A stretch of DNA of 14,915 nucleotides from CAVPJC01 sp963705155 (GCA_963705155.1 CAVPJC010000002.1:1-14915); one strand, 5' to 3'; positions 7,339 to 14,909 are shown, counted from the first letter of the stretch. The notes: generated by a model not told the origin, from the sequence alone. Numbers and translations: made by a program.

Positions 7339-7875
7339 ATGACCTCATCCCGGCGCGTCACCGCCGCCCGCATCCTGGCCCTGGTTGCGGTCATCGCTAT
7401 CAGCGTGTACGTTTACAGCATCCGGGAGCGCGCCGATGAATTTGCCGCCTACGGCTACCCGGGCATTTTTCTGATCGCTTTCCTGTCGTACGCCACCGTC
7501 ATCCTGCCGGCGCCCGGCATCGCGGTGGTGTTCACCATGGGGGCGATTTTTCATCCGCTGGGCGTGGCCCTGGCAGCCGGGGCCGGCGCAGCCCTGGGCG
7601 AGCTGTCGGGCTACCTGGCGGGTTTCAGCGGGCAGGCGGTGATTGAGCGCGCCGGCCTGTACGCCCGCCTGTCTGGATGGATGCAGAAGAACGGCCCGCT
7701 TACCATCCTGCTGCTCTCGGCGCTGCCCAACCCGCTCTTCGATTTCGCCGGAATTGTCGCCGGTGTGTTAAAAATGCCGGTGCACAAATTCCTGTTCTGG
7801 TGCTGGGTCGGTGAGACGATCAAGATGCTGGCATTCGCCTACCTTGGCTACGGCCTGGTGGGACTTCTGGAGTGA
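7339..7875 (+). CDS. VTT (DedA/TVP38-like) membrane protein
   Basis: 178 aa, mostly hydrophobic. Membrane spans are roughly at residues 11-28, 40-60, 65-90, 120-140 and 155-176. The stretch FLSYATVILPAPGIAVVF followed by GAGAALGELSGYLAGFSGQ fits the VTT domain core, which carries a conserved G-x-x-x-G with a charged E and two re-entrant loops. DedA/VTT proteins are linked to lipid scrambling and membrane homeostasis; the substrate here is unknown. The start ATG 7339 has a G-rich site (AGGGGGGA) 11 bases upstream. The TGA at 7873-7875 lies just before the peptidase Shine-Dalgarno, indicating translational coupling. Confidence 0.87.
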   Translation: MTSSRRVTAARILALVAVIAISVYVYSIRERADEFAAYGYPGIFLIAFLSYATVILPAPGIAVVFTMGAIFHPLGVALAAGAGAALGELSGYLAGFSGQAVIERAGLYARLSGWMQKNGPLTILLLSALPNPLFDFAGIVAGVLKMPVHKFLFWCWVGETIKMLAFAYLGYGLVGLLE

Positions 7876-7892
7876 TGAAGGAGGATTTCCCT

Positions 7893-9248
7893 GTGAAAGA
7901 TTTTCGTGCAATCGATGCCTATCTCGAAAAAAACCTGGATGTCTCGATTGGCGAGCTGAGCCGCCTGTGCGCACAGCCCAGCGTTGGCGCGCAAAATTGG
8001 GGTCTGGAGGAATGCGCCGCTCTCGTGGGTGAGATGCTCGCCCAACGTGGTTTTGCAGTGCAGGTCATCCCCACCGGAGGGGCGCCGGTGGTATTTGCCG
8101 AACGCCCGGGCCGCAGCGATAAGACCCTGCTGTTTTACAACCACTACGATGTCCAGCCCGCCGAACCGCTGGAGCTGTGGGACAGCCCGCCCTTCGAGCC
8201 AACCCTGCGGGATGGTAAACTCTACGCCCGCGGTGTCAGCGACGACAAGGGCCACATCACCAGCCGCTTGTTCGCCATCGATGCCCTGCTCGACGCTCAC
8301 AGCGAGCTGCCCTGCAAGATCAAGTTCATCATCGAAGGGGAAGAAGAAACCAGCAGCGTGCACCTGAATGAATTTGTCCATTCGCACAGCCAGCTGCTGG
8401 CAGCCGATGCCTGCATCTGGGAGTTCGGCGGGGTGGACCACCGTGAGACGCCCCTGCAGTACGTGGGGCTGCGCGGCATCTGCTATGTGGAACTATCGGT
8501 GGAGACCGCCAGCCAGGATGTACACTCAGGTCTTGGAGGATCGATTTTCCCAAACGCTGCGTGGCGGCTGGTTTGGGCGCTCAACAGTCTGAAAGGCCCG
8601 GATGAGCGCATCCGCATCCCCGGGCATTATGACAACGTGCTTCCGCCCAGCCCGCGGGATATCGAGCTGATGGCCGCGCTGCCCGAGGCGGCGGATGAGT
8701 ACCGCAGCCGGTATGGGGTGGAGCGCTTCCTGAACGGGCTGGAAGGCGGCATCGAGCTGCGCCTGGCCGAAGTGTTTGAACCCACCTGCACCATCTGCGG
8801 GCTCACCTCCGGCTACCAGGGTCCCGGTTCAAAAACCGTGCTTCCGGCGCGTGCCAGCGCCAAGGTGGATTTCCGCCTGGTGCCAGACCAGACCCCCGAG
8901 CAGGTTCTCGAAAACCTGCGTGCCCACCTGGATAATGAAGGCTTCCATGATGTGCATATCACCTTCCTGGGCGGCGAGGCGCCAGCTCGCACCGACCCCG
9001 ATGATCCCTTCGTGGGCCTGGTGGTGGAAACCGCCAGGGATGTGTACGGGCAGCCGATGCAGCTCGTGCCGATGGTGGGCGGCTCCGGGCCAAACCACGC
9101 CTTTGTGCACCACCTGGGACTGCCGGTGGCAACTGCCGGATGCGGCTACCCCGGCACACAGGCCCACGCCCCCAACGAAAATATGCGCCTGGATCTGTAT
9201 CTGAAACACGCCCGCCATATGGCGCGGCTGTTGGCGGAATTCGCCTGA
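7893..9248 (+). CDS. M20 family metallopeptidase (dipeptidase, ArgE/DapE/carnosinase type)
   Basis: A two-zinc aminoacylase/dipeptidase, 451 aa. I chose GTG 7893 because AAGGAGG (7878-7884) sits eight bases before it. ATG 7875, which overlaps the preceding stop, has only a poorly placed GGAG. Metal-site motifs: H84 and D86 in YNHYDVQP; D117 in RGVSDDKG; the catalytic glutamate and neighbouring ligand in EGEEETSS (E151/E152); and the last histidine in AHAPNE near the C-terminus. The dimerisation domain carries the DVHSGLGGS motif typical of dipeptidases. There is no signal peptide, so it probably acts on imported peptides. It closes the cyclophilin-VTT-M20 cluster. Exact substrate not determinable. 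Confidence 0.93.
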   Translation: MKDFRAIDAYLEKNLDVSIGELSRLCAQPSVGAQNWGLEECAALVGEMLAQRGFAVQVIPTGGAPVVFAERPGRSDKTLLFYNHYDVQPAEPLELWDSPPFEPTLRDGKLYARGVSDDKGHITSRLFAIDALLDAHSELPCKIKFIIEGEEETSSVHLNEFVHSHSQLLAADACIWEFGGVDHRETPLQYVGLRGICYVELSVETASQDVHSGLGGSIFPNAAWRLVWALNSLKGPDERIRIPGHYDNVLPPSPRDIELMAALPEAADEYRSRYGVERFLNGLEGGIELRLAEVFEPTCTICGLTSGYQGPGSKTVLPARASAKVDFRLVPDQTPEQVLENLRAHLDNEGFHDVHITFLGGEAPARTDPDDPFVGLVVETARDVYGQPMQLVPMVGGSGPNHAFVHHLGLPVATAGCGYPGTQAHAPNENMRLDLYLKHARHMARLLAEFA

Positions 9249-9294
9249 GAGGCAGGCCCTCACCCCTACGGCGGGAGATGCGAAATTCCCTGGG

Positions 9295-9330
9295 AGTGCT
9301 TCGAGCCGGAAATTTCTAGCCCGAAGCACT
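9295..9330. repeat. Inverted repeat after the M20 gene
   Basis: A 9-bp perfect stem AGTGCTTCG (9295-9303) / CGAAGCACT (9322-9330) with an 18-nt loop. No T-tract follows, so it is not a clear intrinsic terminator. The rest of the 206-bp gap holds only the -10 and Shine-Dalgarno of the next gene. Confidence 0.45.
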
Positions 9331-9362
9331 GGCAGCACTCTCACCGGAGACGAATAAGAGAT

Positions 9363-9368
9363 TATAAT
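9363..9368 (+). promoter_or_regulatory. -10 element of the CBS-ACT gene
   Basis: A perfect TATAAT lies about 87 nt upstream of the ATG at 9455, with no clear -35. Transcription would start near 9375, giving a leader of about 80 nt that ends in a strong AGGAGG. Confidence 0.45.
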
Positions 9369-9454
9369 CAGGCATCACGCGACGGCGGCGCACCACTGCC
9401 CGCTTTGAACCGTCACCCATCACAATTCATTCCGATCATTGTTAGGAGGCCATT

Positions 9455-10102
9455 ATGCTTGTTGGTGAACGCATGAGTCGACCGGTCATCACCATCCCGC
9501 CTGATATGCCCATTGTGGACGCGCTCAACCTGATGAAGCGCGAGCACATCCGGCGCGCTCCGGTGATGAAAGACAATAACCTGATTGGTATCGTATCCGA
9601 CAAAGACTTGATGAACGCATCCCCCTCCCCGGTGACCTCGCTGAGCGTGTGGGAGATCAACTACCTGTTGAGCAAGGTCAAGGTCAAAGACGTGATGACC
9701 AAGAGCGTGCTCACCGTTAATGAAGACACGCCCATCGAAGAGGCCGCCCGGATCATGGCAGATCACAAGATCGGCGGGCTGCCGGTGCTGCGCGACGGTG
9801 AAGTCACAGGCATCATCACCGAGACGGATTTGTTCAAGATCTTCCTGGAGCTGATGGGCGCCCGCTACCCCGGTGTGCGCGCCACCGTACTGCTGCACGA
9901 AGAACCAGGCAAATTGGCCAGGCTCACCCAGGCCATCGCCAGCGCCGGCGGCAACTTTATCGCTTTCGGCCTATTTCAGGGTGAAAGCACCTCCAACCGC
10001 GTCTTAACCTTCAAAGTGGAAGGAATGGACATGGACCAGGTGCGCGCCGTCATCGAGCCGCTTGCGGAAGGCATCATCGACCTGCGGGATTGCTGTCCGT
10101 AG
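9455..10102 (+). CDS. CBS-CBS-ACT domain protein (AcuB-like)
   Basis: 215 aa. A first CBS domain at about 6-60 (MSRPVITIPPD, APVMKDNNLIGIVSDKDL) is separated by a linker from a second at 78-130 (VKDVMTKSVLTVNEDTPI, GGLPVLRDGEVTGIITETDL). An ACT domain follows at about 142-212 (VLLHEEPGKLARLTQAIASAGG). CBS pairs bind adenosine nucleotides and ACT domains bind amino acids, so this is probably a ligand-sensing regulator. The AcuB name reflects architecture, not proven acetoin metabolism. AGGAGG at 9444-9449 fixes the start. It is followed by a strong terminator, so a single-gene unit. Confidence 0.92.
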   Translation: MLVGERMSRPVITIPPDMPIVDALNLMKREHIRRAPVMKDNNLIGIVSDKDLMNASPSPVTSLSVWEINYLLSKVKVKDVMTKSVLTVNEDTPIEEAARIMADHKIGGLPVLRDGEVTGIITETDLFKIFLELMGARYPGVRATVLLHEEPGKLARLTQAIASAGGNFIAFGLFQGESTSNRVLTFKVEGMDMDQVRAVIEPLAEGIIDLRDCCP

Positions 10103-10121
10103 GGCGCCAGTCTGATAACCT

Positions 10122-10156
10122 AAATCGTCCAGCAGCCATCTTGCTGGACGATTTTC
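10122..10156 (+). terminator. Intrinsic terminator after the CBS-ACT gene
   Basis: A 13-bp perfect stem AAATCGTCCAGCA (10122-10134) / TGCTGGACGATTT (10142-10154) with a 7-nt loop; the right arm runs into TTTTC. It is 20 nt after the stop. Confidence 0.85.
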
Positions 10157-10199
10157 AATCCCCCATCCGCCGGATGTGGGAGGGTGCCCCCTCGCCTGA

Positions 10200-10205
10200 T
10201 ATAAT
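10200..10205 (+). promoter_or_regulatory. -10 element of ftsY, leaderless arrangement
   Basis: A perfect TATAAT ends seven bases before the ATG at 10213. No Shine-Dalgarno lies between them and no -35 is evident, so the mRNA is predicted to begin at or next to the start codon. Confidence 0.65.
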
Positions 10206-10212
10206 TGCGCCT

Positions 10213-11122
10213 ATGGCAAATATTTTTGATAAATGGAAAAACGGGCTGGCCAAAACCAGCAAAGCCGCCTTCGGACAGATTGCAAGCCTGCTGGGGGCTA
10301 CCGAAATCACCGACGCCACCTTCGAAGAGCTGGAAGCATTGATGATCCAGGCCGACCTGGGGGTGGATACGAGCGAGGCCATCCTGGCAACCCTGTGGGA
10401 GCGGGAGCGCAAAGAAGGGATTGACCAAAGCCCACGAGCTGCGCCTCGCCTTCGCAGATGAGCTGCGCAAACGATTGAGCACCCCGCCGCCGCTGAGCTT
10501 TCCGGTTCAGCCCGCCATCGTGCTCATCGTGGGCGTCAACGGCTCGGGCAAGACCACAACCATCGCCAAGCTGGGGCGGCGCTTTACAGATGAGGGCTAT
10601 AAGGTGCTGCTGGGCGCCGCCGATACCTACCGGGCAGCGGCGGTCGACCAGCTCGAAACCTGGGCGCAGCGCCTGGATCTGCCGATCATCTCCGGGCAGA
10701 TGGGCGGCGATGCCGGGGCTGTGGCCTACGATACGGTGCAGGCAGGCATCGCCCGCAAATCGGATATCGTCTTGATCGATACCGCCGGGCGGCTGCATAC
10801 ACGCTTCAACCTGATGGAAGAATTAAAGAAGGTGCACCGCGTGGTAGGCAAAGCCATGCCAGGCGCTCCGCATGCCGTCTGGCTGGTGATGGATGCCACC
10901 ACCGGACAAAATGCGCTGCAGCAAGCGCGCGCTTTCAAGGATGCGGTCAAGGTGAACGGTGTCATTCTGGCCAAGCTGGATTTATCGGCGCGCGGCGGGA
11001 TGGCATTCGCCATCCAAAAAGAGCTTGGTCTCCCGATCCTGTTTGCCGGCCTGGGCGAAAAACCCACCGACCTGGAGCCTTTCGACCCGGATGCATTCGT
11101 GAAGGGTATTTTAGGGGGATGA
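10213..11122 (+). CDS. ftsY: Signal recognition particle receptor FtsY, one frameshift
   Basis: The SRP-receptor GTPase, which docks ribosome-SRP complexes at the membrane. About 302 aa once joined, a minimal form without a long acidic A domain. N domain: WKNGLAKTSKAAFGQIASLL, FEELEALMIQADLGVDT. G domain: GVNGSGKTTTIAKL (G1), DTYRAAAVDQLETWA, DTAGRLHTRFNLMEELKKV (G3), TTGQNA, the KLD of G4, ARGGM and GLGEKPTDLEPFDPDAFV. The frame changes at about 10420: KEG is followed by an extra A, and removing it gives KEGLTKAHELR. G4 reads AKLDLSARGG, where the family usually has TKLDGTA or DSSARGG; the L is one base from serine (TTA/TCA). Because ftsY is normally essential, the indel is most likely a sequence error. 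Confidence 0.94.
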
Positions 11123-11182
11123 TCCACAGCAGCAGGTAATTTTATTGGTTTTTGGCTGGTCGTTTGATTTTAGAGGTGCGCC

Positions 11183-11611
11183 ATGACGACGGATTCGTAT
11201 GTTGCCCTGTTTGCCCTGTTCATCTCGGTGGTATCCACGGGAATTTCATTGTGGACGCTGCGCGCCCAGATCAATATCTCCAAAAATTCGGCCTTCTTCG
11301 AGCAAAAAGAGAATGCCGAAGCCATGTTTGCCGATTACCCCGGGCTGCTGCACCTCCACAACATCAGCGATGAAATGCTGGCGCAGCACGACCTGTCGCC
11401 CTATGAGCTGGTGTATATCGTCCAGTCGTTGAATGCCGCCGAAATGTTTTACAAGATCGAGGAAGTCAAGAACATCCAGCTTTCGGCCTACCGCAAAAAC
11501 TTCTTCGATAACAAAAAAGTGCGGGATGCCTGGCGGCACATCATCAAGGGGCGGCTGCTCTCCGAAAGCGAATTCTCGCGCGCCATCGACCGCTATATCG
11601 AGGGGAAATAG
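11183..11611 (+). CDS. Hypothetical single-pass membrane protein, 142 aa
   Basis: The start ATG 11183 has AGAGGTG upstream at 11172-11178. A single membrane span at residues 6-27 (YVALFALFISVVSTGISLWT) is followed by a hydrophilic, helix-rich domain (KNSAFFEQKENAEAMFADYP, LSPYELVYIVQSLNAAEMFY, VRDAWRHIIKGRLLSESEF). The topology suggests an N-terminal anchor with a mainly cytoplasmic domain. I do not recognise the family. It follows ftsY by 60 bp with no terminator between, so it may be co-transcribed. Its TAG ends two bases from the convergent pabBC stop. Confidence 0.88.
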   Translation: MTTDSYVALFALFISVVSTGISLWTLRAQINISKNSAFFEQKENAEAMFADYPGLLHLHNISDEMLAQHDLSPYELVYIVQSLNAAEMFYKIEEVKNIQLSAYRKNFFDNKKVRDAWRHIIKGRLLSESEFSRAIDRYIEGK

Positions 11612-11613
11612 CC

Positions 11614-13448
11614 TCAACCGTAAAGCTGCGCCAGGCGCTGGCCGCGTACCGAATTGATCAGGAGGACGCGCCGCTCCCGGCGGACTTCTTCCAGGGGGAT
11701 GACGCGTTCCTGCACCAGACCCTGGGCTAACAGCCAGGCACGGTAAGTGCCCGGCAGCAGGCCGCAGGCAACCGGCGGTGTGTAGAGCAGCCCATCTCGC
11801 TCCACCAGGACATTGCAGGTGGTGGTTTCGGTGATTTCCCCCTGTTCATTCCACAGCAGCACATCGTCCCAGGGCAGGCCGTCGACCGGCGGGCAGCTGG
11901 CTCTGGCGTCTGCGTAAACCTGGCGGTGGGTGGTCTTGTGGTAAAGGAACGGGTTGCTGGCATTGACCGGCGAGGATGCCACGCCGACGCGCAGCGGGGC
12001 AGCCGCCGGGGCCAGCCGGATGGCTTCGTGCTCCAGGCTGATCTGACCGGCGGCGTTGACCAGCAGGCGCACCTTGCTGGGCTCCGGCCCCAAACCGGCG
12101 GTGTACTCCAACAGCCGCTGCCGTGCGCTTTCGATATCGAGCGGGTAGGCAAAGTAAGCGGCGGCTTCCGCCAGGCGTTTCAGGTGGAGATCCAGCAGGT
12201 AGCAGCCCCCGGCGGGCGTCCAAAGCAGGCTTTCCAGCAGGTCGAACTGCGGCAGGCTGGCGGTGAGGATTTTGGCCTTGGTCAGGCACTCATCATACTC
12301 GGCCGAATCGAGCGAATCCCAGGTAATGCCTCCCCCCACGCCGTAAACGGCCTGCCCGCTGCGGCGGTCGACCAGCAGGGTGCGGATGGCGACGTTGAAC
12401 TGGGCTTCCCGCCCGGGGGCGCTGTAACCGATGGCGCCGCAATAAGCCTGGCGCGGGGTGGTTTCCAGCTCGGCGATGATCTGCATGGTGCGCGCCTTGG
12501 GCGCGCCGGTGATGGAAGCCGCCGGGTAGAGCGCCTGGAAGATCTGGGTCAGACCGGCGCGCGTCTCCCCCGTGACGGTGGAGGTCATCTGCCAGACGGT
12601 GGGGTATTTCTCCACCTTGAACAGCTCCGGGACGCACACACTGCCCGTGCAGGCAATCCGCCCGATATCGTTGCGCACCATATCCACGATCATGACATTC
12701 TCGGCGCGGTTTTTCTCGGAGTGGTAGAGCCAGCCGGCCAGGTTGTGGTCATCTTCAAGCGTCAGACCGCGGGGAGCGGTGCCTTTCATCGGGCGGGAGG
12801 CAATATATCTCCGTGCAGTGTGAAGAACAGCTCGGGCGAGGCCGAGCACAGGGCAAAGCTGCCGGCATCGATATAGGCGGCGTACTGCGCCCGCTGCGCA
12901 CGCGCCAGCCATAGAAAAGTCTGGAAAGCATCCCCCTGGTAAGCGGAATGCAAACGAAAGGTGTAATTGACCTGGTAGATGTGGCCGCGGACGATATGGT
13001 CTTTGACGGCGGCGATGGCGTGGTCGTATTCTGGACGGGTGATCGTGGCGGCCCAGGCGGAGATTTGTTTTGGCAGACCGGTGTTGGGGTCGATCTCCAG
13101 AGTTTGAAGTGAGCCGCCCGGTTTCATGACCGGCGGGACGGCGGCAGGCTCCGGCAGGGCTTTCACCAGCTCTGGCGCGGGATACAGGCCAAACCAGGCG
13201 TAAGGGATGCTGGAACCCGGTTTGGCTGCCAGGGCGGCGTCAAAGGCAGGCCCGGCTTCATAGGCCGTGTAACCGGCGGCATACAGGCCGCGGGCGGCCT
13301 GCAGGCGCTCGATTTCATGGAAAAGCGGCAGGATCTCGGCCAGGCTGTGCGCCTGCAGCACAACCGCCGGGCCACGAAAGTACAGCCAGCCGCCTCGGGC
13401 GGGAGAATGGATCAGGGCTGAGCCGGGTTGGAGATCGAGGGGTTGCAT
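11614..13448 (-). CDS. pabBC: Fused aminodeoxychorismate synthase component I / aminodeoxychorismate lyase, one frameshift
   Basis: Makes p-aminobenzoate for folate. The PabB part adds ammonia to chorismate; the PabC part (PLP-dependent) eliminates pyruvate. About 611 aa. PabB motifs: YQVNYTFRL, SASPELFF, SRPMKGTAPRG (the lysine at 12786-12784 separates PabB from TrpE, which has alanine), NRAENVMIVDMVRNDIGR, KVEKYPTVWQMTS and ITGAPKARTMQ. PabC motifs: the PLP lysine in LYHKTTHRQ (codon 11937-11935) and ITETTTCNVLV. The frame changes near 12803-12810, between LFFTLHGD and YIASRPMKG; a single-base indel joins them. The start ATG 13448 has no Shine-Dalgarno but a TATAAT 11 bases upstream. The glutaminase partner PabA is not in the window. 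Confidence 0.93.
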
Positions 13449-13459
13449 GGCGGAATTCA

Positions 13460-13465
13460 ATTATA
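13460..13465 (-). promoter_or_regulatory. -10 element of pabBC
   Basis: TATAAT on the minus strand ends 11 bases before the ATG at 13448. The predicted start leaves a leader of at most about 5 nt and there is no Shine-Dalgarno. Confidence 0.55.
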
Positions 13466-13470
13466 GTAGA

Positions 13471-13497
13471 AATTGGCGGATATAAAAAAGGCCAATT
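13471..13497. promoter_or_regulatory. Inverted repeat upstream of the pabBC -10, operator candidate
   Basis: A perfect 7-bp inverted repeat AATTGGC (13471-13477) / GCCAATT (13491-13497) has a 13-nt AT-rich spacer. It covers the -35 region of pabBC, a suitable place for a repressor dimer or a sigma-independent activator. No regulator family is assigned. Confidence 0.35.
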
Positions 13498-13550
13498 CAA
13501 CGGAAACCCGGCAGTATGCGAAGGCAAAGCAAAAACTCATCCCTGCCATG

Positions 13551-13580
13551 TTGCAAATAAAAAGAAATCTCTTGTATACT
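13551..13580 (+). promoter_or_regulatory. Promoter of the structured leader / ATC hydrolase-like gene
   Basis: TTGCAA (13551-13556) and TATACT (13575-13580) are separated by 18 nt, with TG just before the -10. The predicted start is near 13587, about 247 nt before the next ATG. Confidence 0.6.
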
Positions 13581-13586
13581 GAATAC

Positions 13587-13800
13587 AACCAACACGAAAA
13601 TCCAATGGGTTGAACGCAAGCCCCTGCTTTGAATGAAATCCCCCGATCCACGGCATGCTGGCGACATCCATCAACAGTTCATGGGCAGGAGGAGCCAGCG
13701 GGGCGTGCGTCTGAGGGTCTGACGAGGTGAGACCCACCATAGAGCTTCTCGGGGCGAGGCTGAACAAAGTATGGCAGCGTTAGATTGTACCCGTTTTGCT
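13587..13800 (+). ncRNA. Candidate structured RNA (6S-like plan) or structured 5' leader
   Basis: Reading from the predicted start, the ends pair over many segments: GGGT (13607-13610) with ACCC (13789-13792), AACGC (13613-13617) with GCGTT (13777-13781), GCC (13620-13622) with GGC (13773-13775), and TGCTTTG (13625-13631) with CAAAGTA (13765-13771). A 9/10-nt internal bubble follows, then CCCCGA (13641-13646) with TCGGGG (13749-13754). Inside are hairpin GGGTCT/AGACCC (13715-13720, 13730-13735) and GCATGC with GCGTGC (13653-13658, 13703-13708). The 3' flank GTTTTGCTTCTTTC is U-rich. Length and plan (closing stem, central bubble, GC-rich continuation) recall 6S RNA, but I see no diagnostic primary sequence. 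No known riboswitch, tmRNA, SRP RNA or RNase P core was recognised. Pairings were found by eye, without energies. Confidence 0.38.
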
Positions 13801-13833
13801 TCTTTCAAGAAACAACCAAGGGGAGTCACCTAA

Positions 13834-14697
13834 ATGGGGAGTGAAGCGAATGCACCGATGGACAAAAAATCCTGTTCTGTAAAAATGTTTCCGTTCAGGA
13901 TGGCATCCTGGCTGCCAAAATGTTGCGCTTCATATTTATACTGGTTACGTCACTTGCTCCATAGATTGGGGCATGACTGTACGCTTTCGATCTGGCAGGA
14001 TGTTTTTCAGAACTATGACAATGATCTGCACATACAAATCTTGAAGAAAGGGTGGATGGACGTAGGACAAGATCGAGTGATTGATGTTGATAAATCAATT
14101 GCCGATTTGTTTCCAAGGCTCTTCCCTGATGCCATTGAGGGGATATCGACAGACATGGCAAGACAACTGGTGGAACAGATGCCCCCTATCAACCAGGCGA
14201 TGCAAATCTTCCCATCCCTGAATGTCTGGAAGCAGATGACCGCCTACGAAGCGCTACACCTGAGGTTTGATGGGGTGGCAATGCTCACCGAAGCATTGAT
14301 ACGGTTTCAGGGAAAGCAGGGGGAGTTAATCGCCTACGACCTGCTCCGCGAGGAACGGAGAGCAGCCGGAGGCGGCAAAACAGGCAGTATGGCTGAATTC
14401 ATAGCCGATTTCACCGCTGAGCCGGAAGAAGCCAACCTGTTCACAGCAGGGTTAGAGATCGAGAACCTGCACGCATCTGAACGAGAGATTGTGCTCCAGG
14501 TCAAAGAATGTGAATGGGCCAGGTATTTTCGAGACCGCCATCCACAAGTCGGGTATTTAATAGCCTGCAGTACAGATGAGGTCGCTTACAGAGCTTTCAA
14601 TGCCAATCTTCGGATGCAGCGCACATCAACCCTGATGGAAGGGGGAGCGTTGTGCGATTTCAGAATCCATGAGATCACTGAAACACCCGATGCCTGA
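13834..14697 (+). CDS. L-2-amino-thiazoline-4-carboxylic acid hydrolase family protein
   Basis: 287 aa. The start ATG 13834 has AAGGGGAG (13818-13825) eight bases upstream; a second in-frame ATG at 13858 lacks such a site. The C-terminal half matches the ATC hydrolase family pattern: CEWARYFRDRHPQVGYLIAC, a following S-T-D-E, AFNANLRMQRT, then MEGGALCDFRI. The named activity opens the thiazoline ring of L-ATC to give S- or N-carbamoyl-cysteine in the bacterial route to cysteine. Most family members are uncharacterised, so substrate is not assured. The N-terminal 60 residues contain an amphipathic CCASYLYWLRHLLHRLGH stretch but no clear signal peptide. The frame is intact. It is preceded by a long structured leader. 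Confidence 0.75.
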   Translation: MGSEANAPMDKKSCSVKMFPFRMASWLPKCCASYLYWLRHLLHRLGHDCTLSIWQDVFQNYDNDLHIQILKKGWMDVGQDRVIDVDKSIADLFPRLFPDAIEGISTDMARQLVEQMPPINQAMQIFPSLNVWKQMTAYEALHLRFDGVAMLTEALIRFQGKQGELIAYDLLREERRAAGGGKTGSMAEFIADFTAEPEEANLFTAGLEIENLHASEREIVLQVKECEWARYFRDRHPQVGYLIACSTDEVAYRAFNANLRMQRTSTLMEGGALCDFRIHEITETPDA

Positions 14698-14745
14698 TAA
14701 AACGGCTGCTTTACAGGCTCACTTGTGTGGGGAGGAGATGTAGAA

Positions 14746-14808
14746 ATGGATAAAAGATTTTTCGCCATCCCGACCAGCTATTTTCTCTCTGCAATAGAAA
14801 GGATATGA
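14746..14808 (+). CDS. Possible 20-aa small ORF or leader peptide
   Basis: A strong GGAGGAG (14731-14737) sits eight bases before ATG 14746, which opens MDKRFFAIPTSYFLSAIERI and stops at TGA 14806-14808. Its stop overlaps the next ATG (ATGA at 14805-14808). It could be a leader peptide, a true small protein or a frameshifted gene beginning. No family recognised. Confidence 0.3.
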   Translation: MDKRFFAIPTSYFLSAIERI

Positions 14809-14909
14809 ATGCTGTCTGCGATGTCGTGAAGGTGGAGCCAAAACGCGAATCTCCACCGAAGGATAGTTGTCACCCATGCAAGCCAAGGAATCGGAAACCA
14901 ACGGGTTAA
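14805..14909 (+). CDS. Possible 34-aa small ORF
   Basis: ATG 14805 overlaps the preceding stop by four bases and reads 34 codons to TAA 14907-14909, with three cysteines including a CHPC stretch. An inverted repeat GGTGGAG (14831-14837) / CTCCACC (14851-14857) lies inside it, which argues for repeat-derived DNA instead. Weak evidence overall. Confidence 0.2.
   Translation: MNAVCDVVKVEPKRESPPKDSCHPCKPRNRKPTG
14831..14857. repeat. Inverted repeat near the window end
   Basis: A 7-bp perfect stem GGTGGAG / CTCCACC with a 13-nt loop. There is no T-tract on either side, so it is not a convincing terminator. Confidence 0.4.

Noticed and set aside
7848..8441. A 197-codon minus-strand frame.
   Set aside because: It lies opposite the M20 peptidase metal-binding motifs; no start site or recognisable domain.
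11926..12876. A 316-codon plus-strand frame.
   Set aside because: It lies entirely opposite the PabB/PabC motifs and is a GC-driven shadow.
13587..13800. tmRNA, SRP RNA, RNase P RNA, TPP, SAM, cobalamin, FMN or c-di-GMP riboswitch.
   Set aside because: The core consensus sequences of these RNAs were looked for and not found; GGAGGAGCCAGC only superficially resembles the SRP loop.
14719..14901. A 60-codon minus-strand frame at the window end.
   Set aside because: No ribosome binding site or recognisable domain; low-complexity basic composition. Left unannotated.
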